Part shown: piece after piece, positions 1 to 9,909 of the stretch
Numbering within the stretch: position 1 is the first letter of the stretch
How the letters are laid out: each line of letters opens with the position of its first letter
Assembly (NCBI GenBank): GCA_029717555.1
Contig: JAMDHS010000008.1
Coordinates: 248,001-312,000 of the forward strand
From: Peribolospora baueri
Lineage: Eukaryota > Basidiomycota > Peribolosporomycetes > Peribolosporales > Peribolosporaceae
Direction of reading: 5' to 3'
DNA length: 64,000 bases
The notes under the pieces: generated by a model
What the model was told of the DNA's origin: nothing
Databases searched by the model: none
Seen by the model: only the letters and a program-made list of their open reading frames with translations
Position numbers and translations under genes: made by a program

Positions 1-327
1 TCATATCCTCCACCCTTTCCTTCCACTCGCTCACTCCAGCCTTGATCGCAGCCCCGCCCGTTCCGTTCGGTTCCGCCCGCCGCCGAGATGGCAAGTGACG
101 AAGGGGAACGCGGGGCCAGCTTCGACGTCCCATGGATATATAAGTTGCTCCGCCTGGCCACGTACCCCGCCGGCGTTTTTTCATGCCAACACCTCCCTCG
201 CCCCTTTAGATTGCCGTCGCCGCTCCCTCCTTCGCTCGTGCCGGTTTAGACATATAAACGACCACCGACGCCTCATACACGCTACCCTACACTCCTTCAT
301 TCATATTTCCATCCGAAAACCCACACC
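1..327. other. 5' flank of the first gene
   Basis: Pyrimidine-rich sequence upstream of the phosphatase start codon at 328, presumably promoter and 5' leader. No reading frame here resembles a protein. The window edge cuts off anything further left. Confidence 0.5.
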
Positions 328-1805
328 ATGACGTCCGACAAGAATAAGAATATCGAGTCCTTCTACGTCGACGCCGTCCTTTTCGTGAGTCGTCGTGGAC
401 CTTGTGGCGGGAGCTGCTCGCACACGAGCCGCTTCGACTGACCGCCGCCCATTGCTTCCCGACCCTTTTTGTGTCGCGCGCCACCGCCACCGCCACCGAT
501 ATGATTAGGACATGGTGAGCAGCAACTCACAGCTGTCCTCGCACGGGCCACGACCGTCGGTCGATCGATCTGACTGACACCTTCCTTCCTTCACCTCCAT
601 CTTCCACAGGACGGCACGCTCGTCGACTCGATCGCCGCCGTTGAGGCCGCCTGGGGCGCCGTCGCGGAGGAGATCGGCCAGGACCCAGACTACGTGATCG
701 CTGCCACGCACGGCAAGCGGGCTGTGGACAACCTGAAGCAGTTCAAGCCTCACATCAAGGAACACGAGATGGACCAGGCGGTGGTCAATTTCGAAAAGAC
801 GATCCTCGAGTTTGCCGACGGCAGTCGCACCCCTTCCCGCCCTTCCTCGCGGCGGAACAGCAAGTCGAGCAGCCGGAGGCCGTCCCAGTCCGGTAGCCGT
901 CGTCCTTCCCAGACGATCAGCCGGAGGCCGTCGGAGAGTTTGAACGGCGGCGGCGGCGGCGTGAGCGCGTTCGGACTCGCCCACGGCCTCAGCAAGCTCT
1001 CGACACTGGACAAGAACAAGGGAGAAGAGAAGATCAACGAGAGCGCGATCGAGGATGACGATGACGAGCCTCGCCCCTCCAACTCGAGTCCCGCCGCCGA
1101 CAGCGGCGTGGATCTCGAGGACGACGCGGAGAATGTGGAGGAAGAGGCGTTCGACGGCAGCATCCGCATCCTCCCCGGCGTGCGCAACATGATCGACGCG
1201 ATCCCCAAGGGCAAGTACGCTGTCGCCACCTCGTCCGCGAGGACGTATGCGTACGGCGCCATGGAGCGCGTCGGTATCGTCCCACCCGAAGTGACCGTCA
1301 CCGCGGAGCACCCGGCTCTCAAGCGCGGCAAGCCTCATCCCGACCCCTTCCTCCTCGCCGCCAAGCTGCTCGGCTATGACCCGGTGCGTACGTAACGGAC
1401 GGCGCCGTCGGCTCGCCCGTCACTTGACTGACCGATATGTTTACTCGTTCGTTCTCACAACAGAAAAAGTGCCTGGTCGTCGAAGATTCTCCCTCCGGCA
1501 TCCGCGCCGCCGTCGCCTCGGGCGGGACGACGATCGCGGTGTGCACGTCGCACGCGCGCGAAAAGATCAAGGACTGTGGTGCGCAATACCTCTTGGACGA
1601 CCTCCGCGCCGTCACGGTGGAGCACGAGGCCGACGGGAGGCTCAAGGTGACCATCGACCACTCCTTCGTTGCTCCCCCCGAGGACGAGGAGACGCTCCAG
1701 CACGCGCACGACGACCTCAGGGCCGCCCACAAGGCCGGCAAGGACGCGGTGGAGAAGAAGAAGCTGGAAGAGCAGAACAGCGCCGCCCCCGCCATCAGCG
1801 CATGA
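328..1805 (+). CDS. HAD phosphatase, glycerol-3-phosphatase (GPP1/GPP2) like
   Basis: Exons 328..384, 509..514, 610..1383 and 1464..1805 join to 392 residues. All HAD motifs are present: FDMDGTLVDS (nucleophile Asp20, acid/base Asp22), ATSS at about 227-230, Lys262 in RGKPHPDP, and VVEDSPSG with Glu286-Asp287. By family it should hydrolyse glycerol 3-phosphate to glycerol in the cytosol, for osmolyte synthesis and NADH balance; 2-deoxyglucose-6-phosphatase activity cannot be excluded. The usual length is about 250 residues. The excess is a Ser/Arg- and acid-rich insert at about residues 90-204 holding four RRxS sites at Ser105, 113, 121 and 129. Exon 2 is only 6 nt (GACATG) and supplies Asp20-Met21. 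All four junctions are phase 0, and the ATG at 328 is the only one that gives the motif I beta strand. Confidence 0.85.
509..514 (+). other. 6-nt microexon encoding catalytic Asp-Met
   Basis: The upstream intron 385..508 ends in TTAG and the downstream intron 515..609 begins GTGAGC and ends CACAG. The six bases GACATG between them restore the invariant FDMDGT motif. Joining 384 directly to 610 keeps the frame but drops the HAD nucleophile. Confidence 0.8.
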
Positions 1806-2401
1806 CCCCCAAACATCGACCGTAGCTTCGACACGCGCCGACGACGACGACGAACGAAGCATCCACATCTCTTAAAAATATCTTCTCTTTGCCCTTCTTG
1901 ACTCTCTCTGCCCGTCGTCGTCACTGCCGCCCCACTGCCACAGCCTCGTCTCTACGGTACACTCCCAGTACCTACCGCGACGTGAGGTCCCACTCCAGCG
2001 CCCTTTCTTGCACCGCGATTCGCCCTTTTCTCTCGTCCATTTTTTTCTTCTTTCCATCCATCCATCCATATGACCTGCCTCCCCCCCAATGTACAAATAG
2101 CTGTTTCTATACGCCCTTTTTCAGATGTCGGGCCCGGTGTTCATCCCCCGCGCGGTCAGCCAGTCAGGCAGCCAAGTAGTACTACGAGCCTTGCCTGGCC
2201 CTTCCTTCTTTCTCCGCAGAACTCTGCTGCCTCGTGTGTCGCGCGCCTTGACTCTTCAGTCGTTTCAAACTTTTTGCAATGGAGACGGATCCTCGATAGA
2301 AAGCCAAAACCAGCGAGCGAAGCATCCCTGAGGAATATAGATAGGCTGGGGGACGTGGACCCAAGGTGGTGGAAAGAAAGAAAGCAAGAAAGCGTCCTTC
2401 T
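1806..2401. other. Convergent 3' region between phosphatase and LEU1
   Basis: Pyrimidine-rich sequence between two convergent genes, holding their 3' untranslated regions. I see no further gene, RNA or repeat of note. Confidence 0.5.
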
Positions 2402-5233
2402 TCACCACTCCATACCCTCCTTCTTCTTGCCGCCAACCGGCTTGAGCTTTTTAGTCCCGAGAGCAGCGAGGCTGAGCCAGGGCTGCCTGCGCTGCTCGAA
2501 TTCCCTGATCTTGTCCTCCTGCTTCAGCGTGAGGCTCACGTCGTCGGTGCCGTTAAGAAGGCACTCGCGCACGAACGGATCGATCTTGAACGGTACCTCC
2601 TCCCCGTTCGGGCGGCGGATCACCTCAGCCGCCAGGTCCACCTCGAGCTCCCTGCCCGCCTTGGCGTCCTCGGCCAAAGGCGCAAGAGCTTCCGGCGTCA
2701 GCGGAATGTTCAGAAGACCCTGGGAGACGTAGACGATGACAAGGGGAGGGGAACGAACGATAAGTGATGGAATTCTCAGCTGGTGAAGAAGGATCTAAGG
2801 AGAAGGTCGCTCACGTTCTTCCCAGAGTTGTTGCGGTAGATGTCGGCAAACGAGAGACCGATCACACAGCGGATTCCAAAGTCGGTAAGCGCCCAAGGGG
2901 CGTGCTCTCGAGAAGAGCCACAGCTGGGCGCGACGGCGTACGGAAAAAAGGAGATGACGACGACACTTCTCAGTCTACGAAGCTGATGACGCCTGGCCAT
3001 CACGACCGAAACTCACCCAAAGTTGGGGCCGGTGACGACGAGAATCTTCGCCTTGCGATAAGGCTCCTCGTTGAGCACGAACTCCGGGTCCTCCTCGCCC
3101 GTCTTGGGATCATAGCGCATGGGATGGAAAAGGGCGACGCCGAGACCGGTGCGCTTGATGGTCTTCAGGAATTGCTTGGGGATGATCATGTCGGTGTCCA
3201 CGTTGGCCATCTCCAGAGGCGCCGCAATGCCTTTGAGCTGCGTGAACGCCTGCATGCCGCCTCCGCTCGTGCTGATCGCACCCTTGGGAGAGGCGCTAGA
3301 GGAGGAAGGAACATCGCGCAAGGCGTCCAAGTCCGACGTGGCCGGGGCGGGAGCCGGGGCGTGTGCGCCGTCCGAGCCGGCAAAGTCGTTGGTGAGGTAC
3401 ATCTTGGAATCGGAGATCTTAATCTCGAAGGTCGGCTCCGAGGCGGCATGTCCTGGTCGGGCGCCGGAGACGAGCTTGCGCACATCCGTCAAGTAGCCGG
3501 TTACGGCAGCCGCGGCAGCCATAGCGGGTGAGAGCAAGTGGGTGCGACCGCCAGCGCCTTGGCGACCCTCAAAGTTGCGGTTCGAAGTGGACGCACACCG
3601 CTCGCCCGGTGCGAGCTGGTCAGGGTTCATGCCAAGGCACATGGAGCAGCCAGCCTCGCGCCAGTCGAAGCCGGCGGCGATGAAAATCTTGTCCAGACCC
3701 TCCGCCTCGGCCTGCTTCTTGATGAGACCCGATCCAGGAACGAGCATAGCGTAGACGTGGTCGGCGACCTTGCGACCTTTGAGCACGCGAGCGGCCGCGC
3801 GAATATCCTCGATGCGCGAGTTGGTGCACGAGCCGAGGAAAACCTTGTCGACCTTGATGTCTTCCATCTTGGTGCCCGGCTCAAGGCCCATGTACTTGAG
3901 CGAGCGGATCATGCCCGCCTTCCGTACCGGGTCCTGCACCTCGTCAGGGTTCGGGACGGTGCCGGTGATGGGCACAGCGTCCTGAGGAGACGTACCCCAG
4001 GTGACGGTGGGCACGATGTCGGCGGCGTTTACACGAACCTCAACATCGTACGTCGCGTCCGGGTCAGAGGGGAGGGTGCGCCAGTATGCGACAGCCTTCT
4101 CCCACTCGGCCGGGTCTTGCGGCACGAGAGGGCGGCCCTTGAGGTACTCGAACGTGGTCTCGTCGGGGGCGATCATGCCAGCGCGAGCACCGGCCTCGAT
4201 GGACATGTTGCAGATGGACATGCGCGCCTCCATGCTGAGCGAGCGAATGGCCGAGCCGCAGAACTCGATGACGCAGCCAGTGCCTCCGGCGGTGCCGATG
4301 ACGCCGATGGTGTGGAGGACAATGTCTTTGGACGTGACGCCTTCCGCGAGTTCGCCGTCGACCTGGATGCGCATGTTCTTGGAGCGCTTCTGGAGGATGG
4401 TCTGGGTGGCGAGGACGTGCTCGACTTCGGAAGTGCCGATGCCGAAGGCGAGCGCACCGAAAGCGCCGTGAGTGGAGGTGTGCGAGTCACCACAGACGAT
4501 GACCGCGTCGGGGATGGTGAAGCCCTGTTCAGGGCCGATGATGTGGACGATTCCCTGACGCTTGTCGCTCATGCCGAAAAACGTGAGGCCGAACTCGGCC
4601 ACGTTGTCCTCGAGCGTCACACATTGCGTGCGCGAGTCGGCCTCGCCAATGAACGACTTGGTGTCCTTGTAGTTTTTCCGATCGACAGTGCTGTTCGCCG
4701 CAGAATCGGAGAATGATCAGCTCGACGCCCTGCGGCATGCTCTCGCGAAACAAGAGATGGGAAGGCTTCACAAGGGACGCTCACGGGATATTGTGGTCCA
4801 AGGTGGCCAGAGTGCAGTCCGGGCGTCGGACCTTGCGACCAGCGATTCGCCTTACAGTATTCAATAGGGCAACGAAAAGGAGGGGGATACGATGAGTGCC
4901 AACGTACGCAGCTGAGGCCGGACCTGTACAATAAGTAGCCTGTGGGGGCGGCAACTCACAGTCCTTCGAACGCCTGAGGGCTGGTCACCTCGTGGACGAG
5001 GTGCCGGTCGACATAGATCAGGCAGGTGCCGTCGGCCTCCTAGCAAGAGGTGCGAGATCGAGGGTGGGATAGAAGGGAAGTAAGCCGAGATGAGCGACGA
5101 CGGCCGACGAACGACTCGAACGTGGTGAGTTCTCTCTCTCTTTCGTCATCGACCGAGCCGGCTCTGCGTGATCGGCGCTCACCTCGTGCACGATGTGCGA
5201 GTCAAAGACCTTCTGGTAGAGCGTGCGTCCCAT
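2402..5233 (-). CDS. LEU1: 3-isopropylmalate dehydratase (fused large and small subunits)
   Basis: Minus-strand exons 5183..5233, 4960..5039, 4785..4850, 3017..4690, 2815..2923 and 2402..2719 give 765 residues, close to the 779 of yeast Leu1. It isomerises 2- and 3-isopropylmalate, the second step of leucine synthesis, using a 4Fe-4S cluster. The N-terminus [17 protein letters not shown], then [19 protein letters not shown] and [13 protein letters not shown], are family signatures. Cluster cysteines are Cys354 (GSCTNSR), Cys414 and Cys417 (CSMC). An Ala/Pro/Ser-rich linker at about 475-550 joins the LeuC-like and LeuD-like parts; the latter has [15 protein letters not shown] and [13 protein letters not shown]. 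Phases close at every junction. One acceptor (start of exon 3) is AAG rather than CAG or TAG. Confidence 0.95.
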
Positions 5234-5685
5234 AATGAGTGTCGAAGAAGGAACGGGTTGTGGGCCCGCCGGCTGGGAGGTGTGGAAGAGATGGGGGATG
5301 GTGTGGGGAGCGAGAAGAACGGCTGTCGGCCGACATGACATATAACTCGGCGCGGAGTGGGCCAGTCGGGGCCTCCGACATTCAGAGTAGGGTTACGTCG
5401 AGTCATGGCCGACTATTGCCGACCCGACGCTGGGCCGCTCCGTCGGCGCTGGGTTACGTAACCAGCGCCGGTACGATGGTGGTCCATCAATGGGATGGGA
5501 TGGCCGTCGGTCACGGACACGATAGGATAACAAAGCAACAATTCGACGAGCGCGATCGCGAGCGAATAGGGAATTCGTAAAATTCGGAAGAAAGTGGGTA
5601 TCGGCGCGAGCTCGAGAAGCGACCTTGGTATGGAATAAAAAAATAAAGAAAAAAAGAGAAGAGGAAGGAAAGCGCGGTAGGATAC
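5234..5685. promoter_or_regulatory. LEU1 upstream region with inverted repeat
   Basis: The 450 bases between the LEU1 start and the stop of the next gene hold LEU1's promoter and the other gene's 3' end. The notable element is an inverted repeat at 5445..5469, listed separately. A clean Leu3-type everted CCG pair was not found. Confidence 0.5.
5445..5469. promoter_or_regulatory. Near-perfect inverted repeat centred on TTACGTAA
   Basis: A 25-bp palindrome with one extra G in the left arm. The core TTACGTAA (5454..5461) matches the Yap-type bZIP element and is flanked by CTGG and CCAG arms. It lies about 210 bp upstream of the LEU1 start codon. Binding is inferred from the motif only. Confidence 0.5.
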
Positions 5686-8145
5686 TCAGAGACCGTCGGC
5701 CTCGGCCATGTCGTCCTCATCCATTCGCCTTCCTCCTCCGAACATGTTCTGCACGCCGCCGCCGGCGGCCCCCGCCCCCCCGCCTCCAAAGACGGCCGTC
5801 GGGTTGCGAGGCCTGCTGAAAAGTCCCACCTTCACCGGTGACTGCGCTCCCTGTCCGTGCTGGCCTTGGTGTGCCGCGGCCGACGACGCGCCCCCATCGC
5901 TCCACGACGGCGCACCTCCCACCGCGGGACTCGTCCACCCCCCGCCGCCTTCTCGCGGCGTCTCCGGTCTCGCCGAGCCCATGCCGCTCCCGCTCCCGCT
6001 GCCGGCCGACAAGGAGGAAGAGCCCGTGGCGGCCGAGCTGGTCTCGAGGTTCGCGGCTTGACGCCCTCGACGCTCCCGGTAGGAAGGCTTCGAGCTGGAG
6101 CCCCTTCGGCCCGCCGAAGACGAACCCTGCGTCGAGGGCGCGTGCGCGTCGGCGTGGCCTTCGGCCTGGTAAGGATACGGGTGCGGTGACTGGTGCTGAT
6201 ATCGATTCTGGTAGTGGTGCTCGAGCGGCGCCGAGGTGTTGCTGACCGTCGGACTCGTCGGCAGCGGGACGCGCCCTTCCCCAGCCAACTGCTGGTGGAC
6301 GCCGAGACCGTAAGCGCCGGCAAAGGTGGAAGGATCGGTGCCCCTGGAGGACATGCTCTCCTTCCTTCGGTGCGACGCTCGCTCACGGTACGCCCCACGA
6401 CTGCCGGACTGGGAAGAGCCGCCGCCGCTGCGGCTCTCACTCCCGCCCGACGCGCCTCCGCCGCCGGCGTTCCTACGCGCGCGCCTGGGGGGGCCGAGAC
6501 CGAGTCCGAAGTCGCCCATGTCCGGCTCTTCCTCTTCCTGCCGTGCTGAAGCGTTTTCTCCGCCGCGCTCCCGCAAGTCGGACGCGAGTTGGTCAGGAAA
6601 GGCTAGGTTAGATGAGGCGAGCACGCCATTGCCGTCGAAACCGCCTGTGCTGGAGGACACATTGGGGCTCGAAGAGCGGGAGGGTTCAAATTCTTGCATG
6701 CCGCTGAGAGGGGAGCGGAACCCGTACGTCGCAGGTGATTCGTTCGACGTCCCGAGTGGGCCTTCCGCTCCAAGATGCCCAAGCGGATGCTGGCGCCGAT
6801 CGTAGTCCCCGACCGGTTGCTGAGGAGGAGGCGCGAAGTGGTAATGATGATGGTGCACCTCGTAGGGCCTGGCTTGCTTCCGCTCGGCAGGACGATCGTA
6901 CGCCTGAAGCTCGCCTGGCGGTCCACCCTGGAACCCATCAAAGTCGTCGTCCACCACCGCTCCGTCCTGCCCTTCTTCTTCCGCCGCTTGGTCTGCGTCC
7001 ACGGCCCCCAAGTCGAACCCTCCGGCTGCCGCTTCCGCCTCGGCTTCGGTGCCAAACTTGGCCCTACCCCTCGCCTCCCTGACCACCCTCCTGGCCGCCT
7101 TGCGGCGTGCTTTTGCCTCTGCTTCCTCCGCCTCAGCCAGAGCCGCCTCTTCGGCGGCAAGCGCGGCATCCGTTGCCGCGTCCTTGGCGGCCTGCTCGTC
7201 CGCTTGAGGGTCCGCCTGTCCAGCGGCGCCAGGAGCGGGATCAGAAGACAGGGGACCGGACGTGCCAGACTGCGAGAGTCTAGCAATCGCGGCATCGGGG
7301 AGCAGCCCAGCGTCCTCGTCACCACTCTCGAGCATGACGCTTCCGCTGGACTCTGTCCGCGGACGGCTTCGTCTGTCGTCGTCATTGTCGTCGTCGGCGT
7401 CGGCGTCCAGGGAAAACAGCGCAGAAGTCTGGCCGTCAGTCGTCCTCGTCGTCGTAGCAACACCCGATCGGCGCGTGCTCCCTCTGGCCCTACGAGCAAA
7501 TCCATTTTCGTCGTCGCTGCCGTCTTCGTAGACGCCGCGTCTCGACCTCGTCCTTTGACGGCTCTTGGGCTTCCCCCAAAGGCCGAAACCGAGCGCGGTG
7601 GGGTCGAAACCGAACAACGCACACGAGCGCGCGCCGTTTCGTGACTTGTTCTTCTTCGCCCCCTTCCTCGCCCTCCTCTGTGTCCTCTCCCGCTCCGCTC
7701 CCTGCGCGTCGAGGTCGGCGATATTACTCAGCAAACTGATGGCGTCGGCCCCGTCGTTGTCGTCGTCGTCGTCGTCGTCGTCGTCGTCCGTACGCTCATC
7801 GCTCTCTTCCGAATCATCCCCCTCGTTCGAAGACCGTCCCCTGCGCGACCGCCTCGCGAGAAGCGCCTCGACCTCGTGTGCGCCGCCTCGGTCTCCTCGC
7901 GGCCTCCTCCTCTCGCTGGCGGCCCCTCCTCCCTCGACTCCGTCCACATCCAAACCCAGCTCCTCCTCCCCGCTCGAGCCGTCCTCTCCCCTCCTTCTCG
8001 CGCCGGAGCAACACAGAAGCGCCGTCGGAAAGGACGCGGCGGACGTGGAACCGGCGCTGGCGTCGCGGGCGGAGGCGCGACGAAGGGCTGCGGGGACGTA
8101 AGCGGCGAGGCGGTCGGCGAGGGAGAAGGAGTCGTCGAGGGACAT
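5686..8145 (-). CDS. Unrecognised, largely disordered 819-residue protein
   Basis: Single exon. I chose the ATG at 8145 (MSLDDSFSLADRL); the frame is open further upstream but only from a TTG. I do not recognise the family. It is rich in Ala, Gly, Ser, Arg and Asp, with an acidic run of nine Asp encoded by a GTC/GAC triplet repeat at about 7759..7788. It also has a basic stretch followed by FGFDPTALGFGLWGKPKSR, an Ala/Glu/Arg segment likely to form a long helix, and a His cluster EVHHHHYHFAPP. It ends with PVKVGLFSRPRNPTAVFGGG and an acidic tail. No signal peptide or membrane segment is visible. Ordered islands (AISLLSNIADLDAQ and the GFGLWGKPK motif) inside low complexity suggest a scaffold or regulatory protein. 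It shares a 412-bp divergent promoter with THR1. Confidence 0.7.
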   Translation of the reverse strand: MSLDDSFSLADRLAAYVPAALRRASARDASAGSTSAASFPTALLCCSGARRRGEDGSSGEEELGLDVDGVEGGGAASERRRPRGDRGGAHEVEALLARRSRRGRSSNEGDDSEESDERTDDDDDDDDDDNDGADAISLLSNIADLDAQGAERERTQRRARKGAKKNKSRNGARSCALFGFDPTALGFGLWGKPKSRQRTRSRRGVYEDGSDDENGFARRARGSTRRSGVATTTRTTDGQTSALFSLDADADDDNDDDRRSRPRTESSGSVMLESGDEDAGLLPDAAIARLSQSGTSGPLSSDPAPGAAGQADPQADEQAAKDAATDAALAAEEAALAEAEEAEAKARRKAARRVVREARGRAKFGTEAEAEAAAGGFDLGAVDADQAAEEEGQDGAVVDDDFDGFQGGPPGELQAYDRPAERKQARPYEVHHHHYHFAPPPQQPVGDYDRRQHPLGHLGAEGPLGTSNESPATYGFRSPLSGMQEFEPSRSSSPNVSSSTGGFDGNGVLASSNLAFPDQLASDLRERGGENASARQEEEEPDMGDFGLGLGPPRRARRNAGGGGASGGSESRSGGGSSQSGSRGAYRERASHRRKESMSSRGTDPSTFAGAYGLGVHQQLAGEGRVPLPTSPTVSNTSAPLEHHYQNRYQHQSPHPYPYQAEGHADAHAPSTQGSSSAGRRGSSSKPSYRERRGRQAANLETSSAATGSSSLSAGSGSGSGMGSARPETPREGGGGWTSPAVGGAPSWSDGGASSAAAHQGQHGQGAQSPVKVGLFSRPRNPTAVFGGGGAGAAGGGVQNMFGGGRRMDEDDMAEADGL
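7759..7788. repeat. GTC trinucleotide repeat (poly-Asp coding)
   Basis: About ten GTC units on the plus strand, read as GAC on the coding strand and encoding a poly-aspartate run in the unrecognised protein. Its length may vary between strains. Confidence 0.8.
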
Positions 8146-8557
8146 GTTGAGGTAGGCGTGCGAAGCGGGCGAGGGGGGCGACGAGGCGAGGAATGGGTTG
8201 GTTGGTTGTCTGACCGCCTCTGTCGTGTGTCTGTCTCGCTCGGCGTGTCTCAATATAAACCTCTTCCCCCGCTCTCGCTCTCCTCGACTCGAACTCGGCG
8301 TGTGAAAGCAAAATGAATCGACGCCTCAGCACCTCCGCACCGGCCGGCCACTCCCGCCGCCGCCGCCGCCGCCGCCGCAGCTGCCGCAGCTGCCGCAGCC
8401 CCCGCGTCTTCTTGTTCGGTCGGGTCGTCGTCTGCTAGGGTTTGACTCGACGGATCGCATCGCAACACCATTCCCTTCCTCTCCGTCCTTCTCCTCCCCC
8501 TTCCCCCCTCGTCGTCCCCAGTACGGCTCAGATAGAGGCAAATAAATAGATAGGCAG
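8146..8557. promoter_or_regulatory. Divergent promoter, unrecognised gene and THR1
   Basis: 412 bp between two outward-facing start codons. It holds a TATA-like AATATAAA near 8252 and a CCG triplet run followed by three CTGCCGCAG-like units at about 8353..8400. No gene is visible. Confidence 0.5.
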
Positions 8558-9909
8558 ATGGCCGCCTCGCCTTCTGCTCACTCCTCCGCGCGCTCTTCTG
8601 CCGCGGCGCGACGACGAAGGATCACGATCAAGGTGCCTTGCACGTCCGCCAACATCGGACCGGGCTTCGACGTCGCCGGCCTCTCCCTCTCCCTCTTTCT
8701 CACCCTCCGCGTGTCCATCGATGGCGGCGACAGAGACCGCGTCTCCTCCTCTGCTTATTCTCACCCCGAGCTCCACTACACCGGCCTGGGAGCCAAGGAC
8801 GCCCCGCTGGACCCGTACAAGAACCTGATCACCCGCGTCGCCCTCTATGTCCTTCGCTGCCACGGCGTGTCCCGCTTCCCGACGCGGATGCGCATCGACG
8901 TGCACAACGAGATTCCCTTTGGCCGCGGGCTTGGCAGTTCCGGTGCGTGCGTCATCGCTGGCGTTCACCTCGGCAACGCCGTTGGCAGGCTCGGCCTCAG
9001 CATGTCGCGCCTCTTGGACTTTGCCCTCATGGTCGAGCGGCACCCAGACAACGTTGCTGCGGCGCTTGTCGGAGGTTTCGTGGGCAGCTACCTCAAAGAG
9101 CTGAGCAAGGAAGACACCGAGGCCAAGGACATCCCCCTCGCCGAAGTCGTCCCGGAAGTGCCGCCGGATGCGGGTGAGGGATGGGGCAGGAACCCGCCAG
9201 TGCCGCCCATCGGCATCGGCCACTACATCCGCTTCGGCTGGGCGCCCGAGATCAAGGCCTTGGCCATCATTCCGGAGTTTGAGGTGCCCACCGCCAAGGC
9301 CAGGGGCGTGTTGCCCAAAACGTACGCGCTCTCGGACATGGTGAGGCCGTCGGGTCGACCGCCCTTTTTTTTGCTCAGACGCCGTCCTTCCGACTCGCTT
9401 TCTTCCTCACGACCTCCCCTTCCTGCTTCTCGATCGCAGATCTTCAATCTTCAGCGGTTAGCCGTCCTCACGACGGCGCTCACGCGTTCTCCACCCGACC
9501 CGGAGCTGATCTATGAGGGCATGAAGGATAAGCTTCACCAACCGTACCGAAAAGGGCTGGTGAGTAGCTCCTTCTCCAAACTCGATCGACTCGGAACGGG
9601 TACCGACCCAGCGATGCTCCCCTGTCCCTTCCTTTTTACCCCTCCCAGATCCCCGGCCTCCCCCGCATCCTCTCCTCCGTGACCCCTTCCACCCACCCAG
9701 GCCTCCTGGGCATCTGCCTCTCCGGCGCAGGCCCTACCATCCTTGCGCTCGCCACGGGCAACTTTGACGCCATCGCCGCCACCATCAAGGCCGAATTCGC
9801 CGCGGAGGGCATAGAGGTTTGGACCGAGGTGTTGACTGTCGGCAGCGAGGGGGCCACTTGTGTCGAAGAAGACGAAGAAGAAGTGGGAGACGAGGTGGTG
9901 CGCGCTTAG
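8558..9909 (+). CDS. THR1: Homoserine kinase
   Basis: Exons 8558..9340, 9440..9559 and 9649..9909 give 387 residues; yeast Thr1 has 357. It is a cytosolic GHMP kinase that phosphorylates L-homoserine with ATP in threonine synthesis. Evidence: KVPCTSANIGPGFDVAGLSL near the N-terminus, the ATP loop PFGRGLGSSGA at residues 120-130, ERHPDNVAAALVGGFVGS for substrate and phosphate binding, and the C-terminal GHMP motif GICLSGAGPTILAL. The extra length is an N-terminal Ser/Ala segment, a loop around PEVPPDAGEGWGRNPP and an acidic tail (EEDEEEVGDEVV). Both introns are phase 0 with GTGAG donors. The ATG at 8558 is the first in frame. LEU1, another amino-acid gene, lies 3.3 kb away. Confidence 0.95.

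Noticed and set aside
505-1338. 277-codon minus-strand frame opposite the phosphatase gene
   Set aside because: Antisense shadow of the GPP-like exon 3 in GC-rich DNA; composition is Arg/Val/Leu-biased with no domain.
8146-8253. N-terminal extension of the unrecognised 819-residue protein
   Set aside because: It would start at TTG; the ATG at 8145 has a good context and the extension looks like leader sequence.
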